Assembly (NCBI RefSeq): GCF_022012435.1
Contig: NZ_JAKLUA010000007.1
Location: 62,001 to 126,000, forward strand
Length of the DNA: 64,000 bases
Reading direction: 5' to 3'
From: Bradyrhizobium zhengyangense
Lineage (GTDB): Bacteria; Pseudomonadota; Alphaproteobacteria; Rhizobiales; Xanthobacteraceae
A program made the translations under genes and the position numbers. This document shows positions 40,873 through 49,338 of this stretch, piece after piece (position 1 is the first letter of the stretch; every line of letters starts with the position of its first letter). A model generated the notes under the pieces. That model saw only the letters and a program-made list of their open reading frames with translations. It was not told the origin of the DNA and searched no databases.

Positions 40873-41212
40873 TGGTGTCCTCCCGACGGGTTGCCGAATT
40901 GATTATATGATATAACGAATTTGGCAAGGCGTTGCTGGCGGAGAAACCGCAACCCGCTAAAGTCTTTGCGGGGCCTGGCCGGGGCCTGACAGAATCGGGC
41001 CGAACCGGCCGCTTCTACTGTGCATGGGGTTGTTTCGCGTTTTGCCTGCGAGGAACCAGCCAGACAACATTGACATGACCTCCCGCCATGCCTTAAGAAC
41101 CGCCCCGTCCCGGGCGGTCGGTCCGCCAGCGGGAAATATCTCATTTTGCCACATTCGCGCGTGCCGAAACGGTAGTGCCGAACACGGCCTTTCGAACGTT
41201 CAGGATTCTGCC
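40873..41212. other. Intergenic region between amidohydrolase and rpmJ
   Basis: These 340 bases hold the 37-base palindrome at 40891 and the promoter of rpmJ. I see no other gene; open frames here have no plausible start or codon pattern. Confidence 0.4.
40891..40927. promoter_or_regulatory. Large palindrome, likely operator of the amidohydrolase gene
   Basis: The left arm TTGCCGAATTGATTATAT and the right arm ATATAACGAATTTGGCAA are reverse complements at 15 of 18 positions around a central G. The core TTATAT-G-ATATAA is perfect. It is AT-rich in a GC-rich genome and lies 19 bases upstream of the start codon, overlapping the expected promoter. GntR- or MarR-type repressors use such sites. The regulator gene is not in the window. 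Confidence 0.6.
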
Positions 41213-41338
41213 ATGAAGGTCCGTAACTCGCTGAAGTCGCTGCGCGGTCGCCATCGCGCCAACCGCCTGGTCCGCCGCAAGGGCCGGGTCTATGTGATCA
41301 ACAAGGTGCAGCGCCGTTTCAAGGCTCGCCAGGGCTGA
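41213..41338 (+). CDS. rpmJ: 50S ribosomal protein L36, cysteine-free form
   Basis: A 41-residue ribosomal protein of the large subunit, starting MKVRNSLKSLRGRHRANRLV and ending in RRFKARQG. It lacks the four zinc-binding Cys/His residues of the classical L36 and so is the C-minus paralogue type (YkgO-like), which is standard in alphaproteobacteria. It is transcribed alone. A GC-rich stem with a T-rich end at 41399-41426 is the probable terminator. Confidence 0.95.
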   Translation: MKVRNSLKSLRGRHRANRLVRRKGRVYVINKVQRRFKARQG

Positions 41339-41398
41339 TATTGCCCTCGCGGTCGCCTTCGCGCGCCCCGCAAGACCACGGTCTCACACGAGTTTGAC

Positions 41399-41426
41399 GC
41401 CGCCTTTGCTTTGCAAGGGCGGCTTT
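41399..41426 (+). terminator. Probable terminator of rpmJ
   Basis: GCCGCCTTTGC and GCAAGGGCGGC pair over 11 positions with one mismatch, with a 3-base TTT loop, followed by TTT. It lies 60 bases after the rpmJ stop and before the next start. A weak to moderate terminator. Confidence 0.5.
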
Positions 41427-41445
41427 GCGCGTTTAGACTTTCACC

Positions 41446-42084
41446 ATGACCGTGAGATTCCTTTTCCCGCGCACGCTGTGCCTGGCCCTGGTTCTTGGAA
41501 CTGCCGGCCTCGCGCCGGCGCTGGCGCAGAATGATCCGGCCCCGCCGACGAAGCAGCAGAAGAAGCTGCCGGAGGCACCGGCCAAGCTGCCCAAGGCCGA
41601 CCGCACCAAGAACCTCGATTTCCTGTTCGGCGCGCTAAAGGCCGCTCCCGACGACGTCAGCGCCAAACATGTCGAGGCGCGGATCTGGGCGATCTGGCTG
41701 CAGACCCCGAGCGACACCGCTGCCCTCCTGATGGCGCGAGCCAAGGCGGCGGTCGATGCGCAGAAGATCGACGTCGCGATCAAGCTGCTCGATTCCGTCA
41801 TCAAGCTCCGGCCCGATTATATCGAAGCCTGGAATCGGCGCGCCACGCTCTATTACATGCAGAACGACTATGCCCGCTCGCTCGCCGACATCCGCGAGGT
41901 GCTGATCCGCGAGCCCCGTCACTTCGGCGCGCTCGCGGGGCTCGGCATGATCATGCAGGACGTCGGCGACGAGAAGCGCGCGCTCGAGGCCTATCGCAAG
42001 GCGCTCGCCGTCAATCCGCACCTCGAGAAGATCCCCGAGCAGGTGAAGGCTTTGACCGAGAAGGTCGAAGGCCGCGACATCTAG
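41446..42084 (+). CDS. Exported TPR-repeat protein
   Basis: A 212-residue periplasmic protein with a signal peptide (LCLALVLGTAGLAPALAQN) and two to three tetratricopeptide repeats. KIDVAIKLLDSVIKLRPDYI and EAWNRRATLYYMQNDYARSL are a repeat, and GALAGLGMIMQDVGDEKRAL begins the next, ending at AVNPH. A Pro/Lys-rich linker lies between the signal and the repeats. TPR proteins scaffold protein partners, here unknown. It follows rpmJ after 107 bases, with a probable terminator between. Confidence 0.85.
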   Translation: MTVRFLFPRTLCLALVLGTAGLAPALAQNDPAPPTKQQKKLPEAPAKLPKADRTKNLDFLFGALKAAPDDVSAKHVEARIWAIWLQTPSDTAALLMARAKAAVDAQKIDVAIKLLDSVIKLRPDYIEAWNRRATLYYMQNDYARSLADIREVLIREPRHFGALAGLGMIMQDVGDEKRALEAYRKALAVNPHLEKIPEQVKALTEKVEGRDI

Positions 42085-42209
42085 CCGATATTTCGATCAT
42101 TTCTTGAGCGGTTGCGGCGCGCCGCGATTAACCACGATCGGAAGCGCAATGCGGCAAGGACTATTGCCGGTGCTGCCGCAGGTCTACCTGCATGGCAGGG
42201 AGCACAGCC

Positions 42210-42470
42210 ATGATGCGTTTGATCTTTGCTTGTAGCTTGCTGTTGGCGTCGGGAACGATCAGCCTCGCCAATGGGCTGTTCTGGGTGGTTGGCAATCGCG
42301 CCACCGGCAAATGCAATATCGTGACCAGCAATCCGGTCATCATTGGCGACATCTGGTTCGGCGACGGTCCCTACAAATCCAAGGACGACGCCAAACTTGC
42401 GCGCTCGACCATCCGCGCCTGTCCCGTGCTCACGCCCGACGAGCAAAAGGCCGAGGACGACGCCGGCTAA
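42210..42470 (+). CDS. Small exported protein of unknown function
   Basis: An 86-residue protein with a signal peptide (MMRLIFACSLLLASGTISLA) and a short mature part starting NGLFWVVGNRATGKCNIVTS. It contains GDGPYKSKDDAKLARSTIRA, a pattern common in small alphaproteobacterial periplasmic proteins, and two cysteines that may form a disulfide. AGGGAG upstream supports the start at 42210; an ATG at 42213 is equivalent. It converges with a small minus-strand gene. No function is known to me. Confidence 0.7.
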   Translation: MMRLIFACSLLLASGTISLANGLFWVVGNRATGKCNIVTSNPVIIGDIWFGDGPYKSKDDAKLARSTIRACPVLTPDEQKAEDDAG

Positions 42471-42476
42471 TCCGGC

Positions 42477-42659
42477 TTAGTGCAGCACGTTGGTGCCGCG
42501 CTCGGCGAGACCATGATCGGCGGCCGCGGCATAGGCCTTGGCGAGCTCGGTCTCGAGATGTTCGTTGATCAGCAGCAGCGCCCGCACCGCACCGCGCAAA
42601 TCGCCGTTGCAGCTTGCCACAATCTCGTCGATTGCGGTGTCATTCGATCTGAAGCTCAT
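42477..42659 (-). CDS. Small protein of unknown function (60 residues)
   Basis: A short, mostly helical cytosolic protein, starting MSFRSNDTAIDEIVASCNGD and continuing LRGAVRALLLINEHLETELA. GGAGG eight bases before the ATG at 42659 and the regular codon use support it. Such small helical proteins recur in rhizobia near unrelated genes. It may be a dimer. No family name is known to me, and its neighbours give no clue. Confidence 0.6.
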   Translation of the reverse strand: MSFRSNDTAIDEIVASCNGDLRGAVRALLLINEHLETELAKAYAAAADHGLAERGTNVLH

Positions 42660-42961
42660 CGAAAAATCCTCCGGTTCAAACCAGGACAATCCTGCCGGTC
42701 TTTCCTGCATCCCCTGAGGTTGCGAGGAGGGATCGGCGCCCATCCGCTTCCAAATGGCGGAACCGACCGTGGCGATTATAAGGACGGCGCGATGACGACT
42801 GCATGAAGCTGGTGGGAGGCTTGTAGGTCGTCGGGTGGATCATTGATTTCATTGAGTTTTTTAGTTCGGCAATTCTGCACATATCCACAGGGCGGCATTT
42901 CCGGTGGAAGCGCTGGGCCTCCCCGCGCGAAACTGCCGTCTGCGTCATTCGTAACTGCCAT
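42660..42961. other. Intergenic stretch with no gene seen
   Basis: About 300 bases between the small minus-strand gene and the hydrolase. It is less GC-rich around 42835-42890 (TTTTTTAGTTCGG), where a promoter for one of the divergent genes may lie. No clear repeat or RNA gene is seen. Confidence 0.35.
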
Positions 42962-43945
42962 GTGCCCTGGATCGTCCGGACTGTCTCCATGATCGTTTTA
43001 TCAGCCGTGACGGCGCTGGCCCTGCTCGCGCTGGTCACGCAGGCCGGCATCATCGTCGTGCAACGTTCCTTTCCGCCGCAGGGCCGGATGATCGAGGTCG
43101 AGGGCGCAACGCTGCACGTCGTCGACATTGGCCCGCGCGATGCGGGCTGGCCGATCGTCATGCTGCACGGCGCCAGCTCGAATCTTGAAGTGATGCGGCG
43201 TCCGCTCGGCGACATGCTCGCCGGGAATCATCGCGTCATCCTGATCGACCGCCCCGGCCATGGCTGGAGCACGCGCGCGCGACGGCAGGATTCGACGCCT
43301 CAGATTCAGGCGCGGATGATCGATGAGGCGCTCGGCAAGCTCGGGATCGATCGCGCGATTTTCGTCGCGCATTCCTGGAGCGGTGCGCTGGGCGCGCGCC
43401 TGGCGCTCGATCACCCAGGCCGCGTTGCTGGCCTCGTCATGCTGGCACCGGTGACCCATCCCTGGCGCGGCGGCGTCGGTCGCTACAACGAGATCATCGC
43501 AACGCCTGTCATCGGCCCGCTGCTCGCATTCACCATCACGCTGCCGCTGGGCTTTTTCGTCACCGAATCGGGCGCACGCAACGTCTTCCTGCCCCAGACG
43601 ATGCCGGATGGATTCGTGAAGGAGTCCGCGACGCCGCTCTTGCTGCGGCCGCGCGAATTCATCGCCAATGCCTACGATCTCGTGACGCTCAAGGAAGCGG
43701 TGGCCGCGCAGGCGCCGCGCTACGGCGAGATCAAGGTGCCTGTGACGATCATCGCCGGCGCGCCCGACAAGACGGTGCGGACCGACATCCACGCGCGCCC
43801 GTTCGCCGCGACGGTGCCGGATGCAAAGCTGATCGTTCTGCCCGACCTCGGCCACATGGTGCAGAATGCGGTGCCGGATCTGGTGAAGACGGAGATCGAG
43901 ACGATGATCGGTCAGATCGCCCCGGCGCAGGCGGCCGCAGATTAG
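42962..43945 (+). CDS. Alpha/beta hydrolase with N-terminal membrane anchor
   Basis: A 327-residue hydrolase. The N-terminal hydrophobic helix (MIVLSAVTALALLALVTQAG) anchors it or acts as a signal. The catalytic triad is visible: the Ser in FVAHSWSGALG (nucleophile elbow), an Asp in AGAPDKTV, and the His in LPDLGHMVQN. MLHGASSNLEVM forms the oxyanion region. Substrates in this branch range from esters to epoxides and are not predictable. The start is uncertain: a GTG at 42962 gives 327 residues, and an ATG at 42989 would also keep the helix. It converges with the cytochrome c gene. Confidence 0.85.
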   Translation: MPWIVRTVSMIVLSAVTALALLALVTQAGIIVVQRSFPPQGRMIEVEGATLHVVDIGPRDAGWPIVMLHGASSNLEVMRRPLGDMLAGNHRVILIDRPGHGWSTRARRQDSTPQIQARMIDEALGKLGIDRAIFVAHSWSGALGARLALDHPGRVAGLVMLAPVTHPWRGGVGRYNEIIATPVIGPLLAFTITLPLGFFVTESGARNVFLPQTMPDGFVKESATPLLLRPREFIANAYDLVTLKEAVAAQAPRYGEIKVPVTIIAGAPDKTVRTDIHARPFAATVPDAKLIVLPDLGHMVQNAVPDLVKTEIETMIGQIAPAQAAAD

Positions 43946-43963
43946 CGGCCGCCATCAACCGGC

Positions 43964-44374
43964 TTACTGCTTGATCTTGCCGTCCTTGTCGAACTGCGAG
44001 ACGTAGGTCCAGAGATTGTTGATCTCGGTCTCGTTCTTGATGCCGGCGAACGCCATCTTGGTGCCGGGGATCTTGGCCTTCGGGTCCTTGATGTATTCCT
44101 TGAACTGCGCCTCATTCCAGGTGATGCCGGAATTCTTGTTCGCATCTGAATAATTGTAGTCTGGCGCGGTGCCGGAATGACGGCCGTCGAGGCCGTTCAG
44201 CTCGGGGCCGACCTTGTTCTTGGCGCCTTCGCCGATCGCGTGGCAGGCCAGGCACTTATTGAACGATGTCTTGCCGGCTGCGGCGTCCTGCGCCATCGCT
44301 TTTGACGACATCGCGGTGGAGGCTGCGGCAGTCATGGCGAGGGCAACCAACGCGCCGAAAGTCAATTTTTTCAT
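43964..44374 (-). CDS. cycA: Periplasmic cytochrome c (c550 type)
   Basis: A 136-residue class I cytochrome c with a signal peptide (LTFGALVALAMTAAASTAMS, then KAMAQ). The heme motif CLACH lies at residues 41-45, and the likely sixth ligand is Met107 in GTKMAFAG. The sequence is very like Bradyrhizobium CycA (cytochrome c550), a periplasmic electron carrier between the bc1 complex and oxidases or nitrate-respiring enzymes. I take the ATG at 44374 as start. It is transcribed alone. A short GCGGCCGC-type stem near 43931-43951 may serve as terminator for both converging genes. Confidence 0.92.
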   Translation of the reverse strand: MKKLTFGALVALAMTAAASTAMSSKAMAQDAAAGKTSFNKCLACHAIGEGAKNKVGPELNGLDGRHSGTAPDYNYSDANKNSGITWNEAQFKEYIKDPKAKIPGTKMAFAGIKNETEINNLWTYVSQFDKDGKIKQ

Positions 44375-44600
44375 AGCTCTTCGTCTCTTCCCGGGGTCAG
44401 AGGGTGGATCGTGGTTTTGGCAGGTCCGGTGCACGGGGACAAGCTGCCAAACCCTGACAGGTTTCCTGATAGCAGACTTGCCTCAGAGAGAACTTGCGCT
44501 GCAACAAAGCAATGCGACCTTCGGAGGACCCTACCCAAACGTGGGCAGACATGATTGATTTGCCGGAACAAATTCCAATGCCCGACGAAGGTTTTGTAAC

Positions 44601-46094
44601 ATGGCCATCATGATGCCCGCGAGCGATCAGGCGGTGCTGGCGCGCCGCAGCGAGATCGTCGCCGCCTTGCGCGCAATCGTGCCCGGCGAGGGCGTGATCG
44701 ACAGCGCCGCCGAGATGCGGGCCTATGAATCCGACGGGCTGACCGCCTATCGGCAGCCGCCGATGGTCGTGGTGCTGCCCGATACGACCGAGCAGGTCTC
44801 GCTCGTCCTGAAATATTGTGCCGCCCAGGGCATCAAGGTGGTGCCGCGCGGTTCGGGCACGTCGCTGTCAGGCGGCGCGCTGCCGCTCGAGGACGGCGTG
44901 CTGCTGGGCCTCGGCAAATTCAAGCGTATCCGCGAGATCGATTTCGACAACCGCGTCGTCGTCACCGAGCCCGGCGTCACCAATCTCGCGATCAGCCAGG
45001 CGGTCGCGCATGCCGGCTTCTATTACGCGCCAGATCCGTCCTCGCAGATCGCCTGCTCGATCGGTGGCAATGTCGCGGAAAATTCCGGCGGCGTGCATTG
45101 CTTGAAATACGGCATGACCACCAACAACGTGCTCGGCTGCGAGATTGTCCTGATGAGCGGCGAGATCCTGCGCATCGGCGGCAAATCGGCGGAGAATCCG
45201 GGTTACGACCTCATGGGCGTCATCACCGGCTCGGAAGGCCTGCTCGGCGTCATCACCGAGGTCACCGTGCGCATCCTGCAAAAGCCGGAGACGGCGCGCG
45301 CACTGATGGTCGGATTCGCGCAAGTCGAGGCGGCCGGCGAATGCGTGGCGCGCATCATCGGCGCCGGCATCATCCCGGGCGGCATGGAGATGATGGACAA
45401 GCCGGCGATCCACGCCGCGGAGGCCTTCGTCCATGCCGGCTATCCGCTGGATGTGGAAGCGCTGCTGATCATCGAGCTCGACGGTCCCAAGATCGAGGTC
45501 GATGAGCTGATCACGCGCGTCGAGACCATCGCCAGAGGCTGCGGCTCGGTGACGCTGCAGATCTCCAATTCGGAGGCCGAGCGCAATCTGTTCTGGGCGG
45601 GCCGCAAGGCCGCGTTCCCCGCGGTGGGCCGCATCTCGCCCGACTATCTCTGCATGGACGGCACCATTCCGCGCGGCGCGCTGCCGAAGGCGCTGGCGCG
45701 CATCCGCGAGCTCGGCGAAAAGTACCAGCTCGGCTGCGCCAACGTGTTCCACGCCGGCGACGGCAATCTGCATCCGCTGATCCTCTACGATGCCAACAAG
45801 CCGGGCGAGATCGAGCGCGCCGAAGCCTTCGGCGCCGACATCCTGCGCGCCTGTGTCGAGTTCGGCGGCGTGCTCACCGGCGAGCACGGCGTCGGCATCG
45901 AGAAGCGCGATCTCATGCCCGACATGTTCACCGAGATCGACCTCAACCAGCAGCAACGGTTGAAATGCGCCTTCGACGCGCAGGGCCTGCTCAACCCCGG
46001 AAAGGTGTTTCCGACCCTGCACCGCTGTGCCGAGCTCGGCCGCATGCATGTCCACGCAGGCAAGCTGGCGTTCCCGGATATTCCAAGGTTCTAG
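44601..46094 (+). CDS. glcD: Glycolate oxidase subunit GlcD (FAD-linked oxidase)
   Basis: A 497-residue flavoprotein that oxidises glycolate (or D-lactate) to glyoxylate at the membrane, passing electrons through GlcF. The PCMH-type FAD-binding domain holds PRGSGTSLSGGALPLEDGV and SSQIACSIGGNVAENSGG. The C-terminal half has FHAGDGNLHPLILYD and LTGEHGVGIEKRDLMP, typical of this oxidase family. GAAGG precedes the ATG. Its partners glcE and glcF are on the same strand but separated by an opposite-strand ABM gene and a terminator-like hairpin, so it is probably transcribed separately. Confidence 0.93.
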   Translation: MAIMMPASDQAVLARRSEIVAALRAIVPGEGVIDSAAEMRAYESDGLTAYRQPPMVVVLPDTTEQVSLVLKYCAAQGIKVVPRGSGTSLSGGALPLEDGVLLGLGKFKRIREIDFDNRVVVTEPGVTNLAISQAVAHAGFYYAPDPSSQIACSIGGNVAENSGGVHCLKYGMTTNNVLGCEIVLMSGEILRIGGKSAENPGYDLMGVITGSEGLLGVITEVTVRILQKPETARALMVGFAQVEAAGECVARIIGAGIIPGGMEMMDKPAIHAAEAFVHAGYPLDVEALLIIELDGPKIEVDELITRVETIARGCGSVTLQISNSEAERNLFWAGRKAAFPAVGRISPDYLCMDGTIPRGALPKALARIRELGEKYQLGCANVFHAGDGNLHPLILYDANKPGEIERAEAFGADILRACVEFGGVLTGEHGVGIEKRDLMPDMFTEIDLNQQQRLKCAFDAQGLLNPGKVFPTLHRCAELGRMHVHAGKLAFPDIPRF

Positions 46095-46108
46095 ACGCTC
46101 GCGAAAGG

Positions 46109-46132
46109 AAGGGCCCGCGGGTGCGGGCCCTT
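46109..46132. terminator. Bidirectional terminator-like hairpin after glcD
   Basis: AAGGGCCCGC and GCGGGCCCTT form a perfect 10-bp stem with a 4-base loop. It lies between the glcD stop and the converging ABM-domain gene. Transcripts of both could end here, which would make glcD a separate unit from glcE-glcF. Confidence 0.65.
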
Positions 46133-46143
46133 CTCCGCGAGCC

Positions 46144-46479
46144 TCACAGCATCCCGTACTGCGCCCGCTCGCGCTTCGCGAGTAGCGGCAACGCCTGGTC
46201 GGCGATCCAGGTCTTGAAGTGCGCGCTCTCCTGGTGTGCTTTGAAGGCGGCCTCGTCGCGGAACAGTTCGTAGAACAGGAACTGGGCCGGATTGTCCTTC
46301 GCCCGCGAGATCAGGAACAGCTTGACGCCGTCCTCGCGCTGCGCGTCCGGCAGGAAACGGTCGAGGATCCCAGCGACCTTGTCGGCCTCGCCGGGCTTTG
46401 CCTCCCATTGTGCGACGACGAGCAGGCCGCCGCCGTCGACGGCCTCGCTGAGGGATTTTTGCGTTGCATAGTGGTTCAT
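46144..46479 (-). CDS. Antibiotic-biosynthesis-monooxygenase (ABM) domain protein, quinol monooxygenase-like
   Basis: A 111-residue single-domain protein of the ABM/dimeric alpha-beta barrel family. It contains LLVVAQWEAKPGEADKVAGI and FLFYELFRDEAAFKAHQESA, the family core, and HFKTWIADQALPLL. Members such as YgiN oxidise quinols without a cofactor or degrade heme; this one lacks features that decide. AAGGAGG stands 6 bases before the ATG. It lies on the opposite strand in the gap between glcD and glcE, so it splits the glycolate oxidase genes. Confidence 0.85.
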   Translation of the reverse strand: MNHYATQKSLSEAVDGGGLLVVAQWEAKPGEADKVAGILDRFLPDAQREDGVKLFLISRAKDNPAQFLFYELFRDEAAFKAHQESAHFKTWIADQALPLLAKRERAQYGML

Positions 46480-46714
46480 GGTCCTTCCTCCTTGTCTGTC
46501 TTCACCGGTTGGCCTCGATCGCGATCGACGCAGATTTGTAGCGACGGCCTGCTGGCTTTGGTTCGCCGGTGATCGAAGTATCGATGTCGTGAACGCTTCG
46601 GCCACGATCGAAGCGTCGATGTGGCCCTGCGACGGGTCGCGAACGCGCCGGCGAGGGGCGCTTGCGTCACGCCGCATTTGATTTTGGCGACGAATTTCGC
46701 TACCGCCTTCTCCC

Positions 46715-47950
46715 GTGGATACGCTCAAGGTCAGAGACGCCAAAGACGTCGAAGAGGTGGTGCGCGCGGCGATTGCCAACGAGCAGCCGCTCGAGATCAT
46801 CGGTCATGGCAGCAAGCGCAGCATCGGCCACGCGATGGCGACCAATGCCGTGCTCGATATCTCCGCTTTGAACGCCGTCACCTCCTACGAGCCGAACGAA
46901 TTGATCGTCACGCTCCAGGCCGGCGCGCCTGTTGCCGACGTGCTGTCGCTGATCGACGCCAAGAACCAGCAATTCGCTTTCGAGCCCATCAACACCGCGC
47001 CGCTGCTCGGCACGCCTGCCTCGGGAACCATCGGCGGCATGATCGCGGCCGGTCTCGCCGGCCCACGCCGGATCAAGGCAGGCGGGGCGCGCGATCATCT
47101 CCTCGGGGCGCATGCCGTCTCCGGCTTCGGCGACAGTTTTAAAACCGGCGGCAAGGTGGTGAAGAACGTCACCGGCTATGATCTCTGCAAGCTGCTGGCG
47201 GGCTCCTGGGGCACGCTGTCGGTGATGACCGAAGTGACGCTGAAGGTGATGCCGAAGCCGGAAGCGGAGCGGACGCTGCTGCTGCGCGGCCTCGACGATG
47301 CCACCGCCAACAAGGCGATGACGGCGGCCCTCGGCTCCCCCTACGACGTCTCCGGCGCCGCGCATCTGCCGAAATCGGTGCTCCGAACCAGGACTGACGG
47401 GCTCGGCGATATCGCCAGCCAGGGCGAGGCGGTGACCGCGCTGCGGCTCGAGGGCATCACGGCCTCGGCCAGCCATCGCGCCGGTTCCTTGCGCGAGCTG
47501 CTGGCGCCGTTCGGCGCCGCGACCCTGATTGAGGATGCCGTGTCGTCAGTGCTATGGGCCACCATCCGTGATGTGTTGCCGTTTGCGGCCGGCAGCGCGC
47601 TCGGTGCTTGTCCGGTGTGGCGGATCGTCTGCCCGCCGGCCTCGGGGGCGGCACTCGGCACGCAATTGGCGCGCGAGACCGGTGGCGATGTGATCTATGA
47701 CTGGGGCGGCGGACTGATCTGGGCGGCGCTGCCGCCGAAGGCCGATGCGCATGCCCCTTCCGTACGCCAGCGTGCCGATGCAGTCGGAGGGCACGCCATG
47801 CTGATCCGCGCAGCCGAGGACGTCAGGCGCGGCGTCGACATATTCCACCCGCAAGCGCCGGGCGTTGCCGCCCTGAGCGAACGGGTCCGCGCCAGCTTCG
47901 ATCCGAAGTCGATCCTGAACCGGGGACGCCTGAGGCGGGCTACGGCATGA
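46715..47950 (+). CDS. glcE: Glycolate oxidase FAD-binding subunit GlcE
   Basis: A 411-residue subunit of glycolate oxidase with a shortened FAD-binding PCMH fold. PLEIIGHGSKRSIGHAM, LGTPASGTIGGMIAAGLAGP, GGKVVKNVTGYDLCKLLAGS and GTLSVMTEVTLKVMPKPEA are typical for GlcE. The end, DPKSILNRGRL, matches the family. It starts with a GTG and has no clear Shine-Dalgarno sequence, so the start is somewhat uncertain. Its stop overlaps the glcF start by 4 bases (ATGA), which shows translational coupling. The promoter must lie in the 235 bases shared with the divergent ABM gene. Confidence 0.92.
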   Translation: MDTLKVRDAKDVEEVVRAAIANEQPLEIIGHGSKRSIGHAMATNAVLDISALNAVTSYEPNELIVTLQAGAPVADVLSLIDAKNQQFAFEPINTAPLLGTPASGTIGGMIAAGLAGPRRIKAGGARDHLLGAHAVSGFGDSFKTGGKVVKNVTGYDLCKLLAGSWGTLSVMTEVTLKVMPKPEAERTLLLRGLDDATANKAMTAALGSPYDVSGAAHLPKSVLRTRTDGLGDIASQGEAVTALRLEGITASASHRAGSLRELLAPFGAATLIEDAVSSVLWATIRDVLPFAAGSALGACPVWRIVCPPASGAALGTQLARETGGDVIYDWGGGLIWAALPPKADAHAPSVRQRADAVGGHAMLIRAAEDVRRGVDIFHPQAPGVAALSERVRASFDPKSILNRGRLRRATA

Positions 47951-49269
47951 AGACCGAATTCTCACTCGCGCAGCTTGCTAACCCCGACATCGCGGAGGCC
48001 GACAAGATCCTGCGCGCCTGCGTCCATTGCGGCTTCTGCACGGCGACTTGCCCGACTTATGTCCTGCTCGGCGACGAGCTCGATAGCCCGCGCGGTCGCA
48101 TCTATCTGATCAAGGAAATGCTGGAGAAGGACCAGGCGCCGACATCGGAGGTGGTCAAGCATGTCGATCGCTGTCTGTCGTGCCTGGCTTGCATGACCAC
48201 CTGCCCCTCCGGCGTGAACTACATGCACCTCGTCGATCAGGCCCGTGTCAGGATCGAGCAGCGCTATCAGCGCCCGCTCGCCGAGCGGCTGCTGCGCCGG
48301 GTACTCGCCTTCGTCCTGCCGGACCCGCAATGGTTTCGCATCAGCATGCGGCTGGCTCAGCTGGCCCGACCCCTCGCGGTCTTCCTGCCGACACCGCGGC
48401 CCTCGGCCACGCCAGGCCTGATCCAGCGCCTCAAGGCGATGCTGGCTCTGGCTCCCGGCCGGCTGCCGGCGCCGGGCGCGCTTCCGGGCAGCGTGTTCGC
48501 GGCGCTCGGCAAGAAGCGTGGCCGGGTCGCGCTGCTGCAGGGCTGCGCCCAGCAGGTGCTGGCGCCGCGCATCAACCAGGCCGCCATCAGCCTGCTCACC
48601 CGCCACGGCATCGAGGTCGTCCTGGTCAAGGACGAGCAATGCTGCGGCGCGCTGACCCATCACCTCGGTGATGACGAGGATGCGCTGGCGCGCGCTCGCG
48701 CCAATGTCGCAGCGTGGCACAAGGAGGCCGCCGGCGAGGGGCTCGACGCCATCCTGGTGACGACGTCCGGCTGCGGCACCGTGATCAAGGACTACGGTTA
48801 TCTGCTGCGCGAGGACGCCGTGTTCGCAGCCGATGCGGCAAAGGTGTCAGCGCTTGCCAAGGACATCACCGAATATGTCGCCGGTCTCGGCCTCGCACCG
48901 AGCACGCAACAGGACAACATCGTCGTCGCCTATCACTCCGCGTGTTCGTTGCAGCACGGACAGAAAATCACAGGCCTTCCGAAAGAATTGCTTTCCAAGA
49001 ATGGATTCGTGGTGAAAGATGTGCCGGAGAGCCATTTGTGTTGCGGTTCGGCGGGGACCTACAACATTCTCCAGCCCGAGCTTGCGGGCAGGTTGCGTGA
49101 TCGCAAGGTCGCCAACATCGCCAGCGTCAAGCCGGACATGATTGCCGCAGGCAATATCGGCTGCATGGTGCAGATTGCCAGTGGCACGTCAGTTCCGGTC
49201 GTACACACGATTGAGCTTCTCGATTGGGCTACGGGCGGGTCGCGGCCGGCATTGAATGCGTCGAGCTGA
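47947..49269 (+). CDS. glcF: Glycolate oxidase iron-sulfur subunit GlcF
   Basis: A 440-residue membrane-associated electron-transfer subunit. Two [4Fe-4S] ferredoxin motifs lie near the N-terminus: CVHCGFCTATCPTY (residues about 20-33) and CLSCLACMTTCPSG (about 77-90). Two CCG domains follow, marked by DEQCCGALTHHLG and SHLCCGSAGTYNILQ, probably binding a further cluster or quinone. GlcF passes electrons from GlcD and GlcE to the quinone pool. It is coupled to glcE by a 4-base overlap. The C-terminus ends normally before the histone-like gene, 69 bases on. Confidence 0.95.
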   Translation: MKTEFSLAQLANPDIAEADKILRACVHCGFCTATCPTYVLLGDELDSPRGRIYLIKEMLEKDQAPTSEVVKHVDRCLSCLACMTTCPSGVNYMHLVDQARVRIEQRYQRPLAERLLRRVLAFVLPDPQWFRISMRLAQLARPLAVFLPTPRPSATPGLIQRLKAMLALAPGRLPAPGALPGSVFAALGKKRGRVALLQGCAQQVLAPRINQAAISLLTRHGIEVVLVKDEQCCGALTHHLGDDEDALARARANVAAWHKEAAGEGLDAILVTTSGCGTVIKDYGYLLREDAVFAADAAKVSALAKDITEYVAGLGLAPSTQQDNIVVAYHSACSLQHGQKITGLPKELLSKNGFVVKDVPESHLCCGSAGTYNILQPELAGRLRDRKVANIASVKPDMIAAGNIGCMVQIASGTSVPVVHTIELLDWATGGSRPALNASS

Positions 49270-49338
49270 GCCCTCGTCCCGAGGTGACAGCTGAAGGCGC
49301 CCGATCGACCATTGTTCGGCGGCAACAGGAGGACCACG

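Noticed and set aside
41024..41212. N-terminal extension of ribosomal protein L36
   Set aside because: The frame is open upstream but the conserved protein starts at the ATG at 41213; the upstream part has no similarity.
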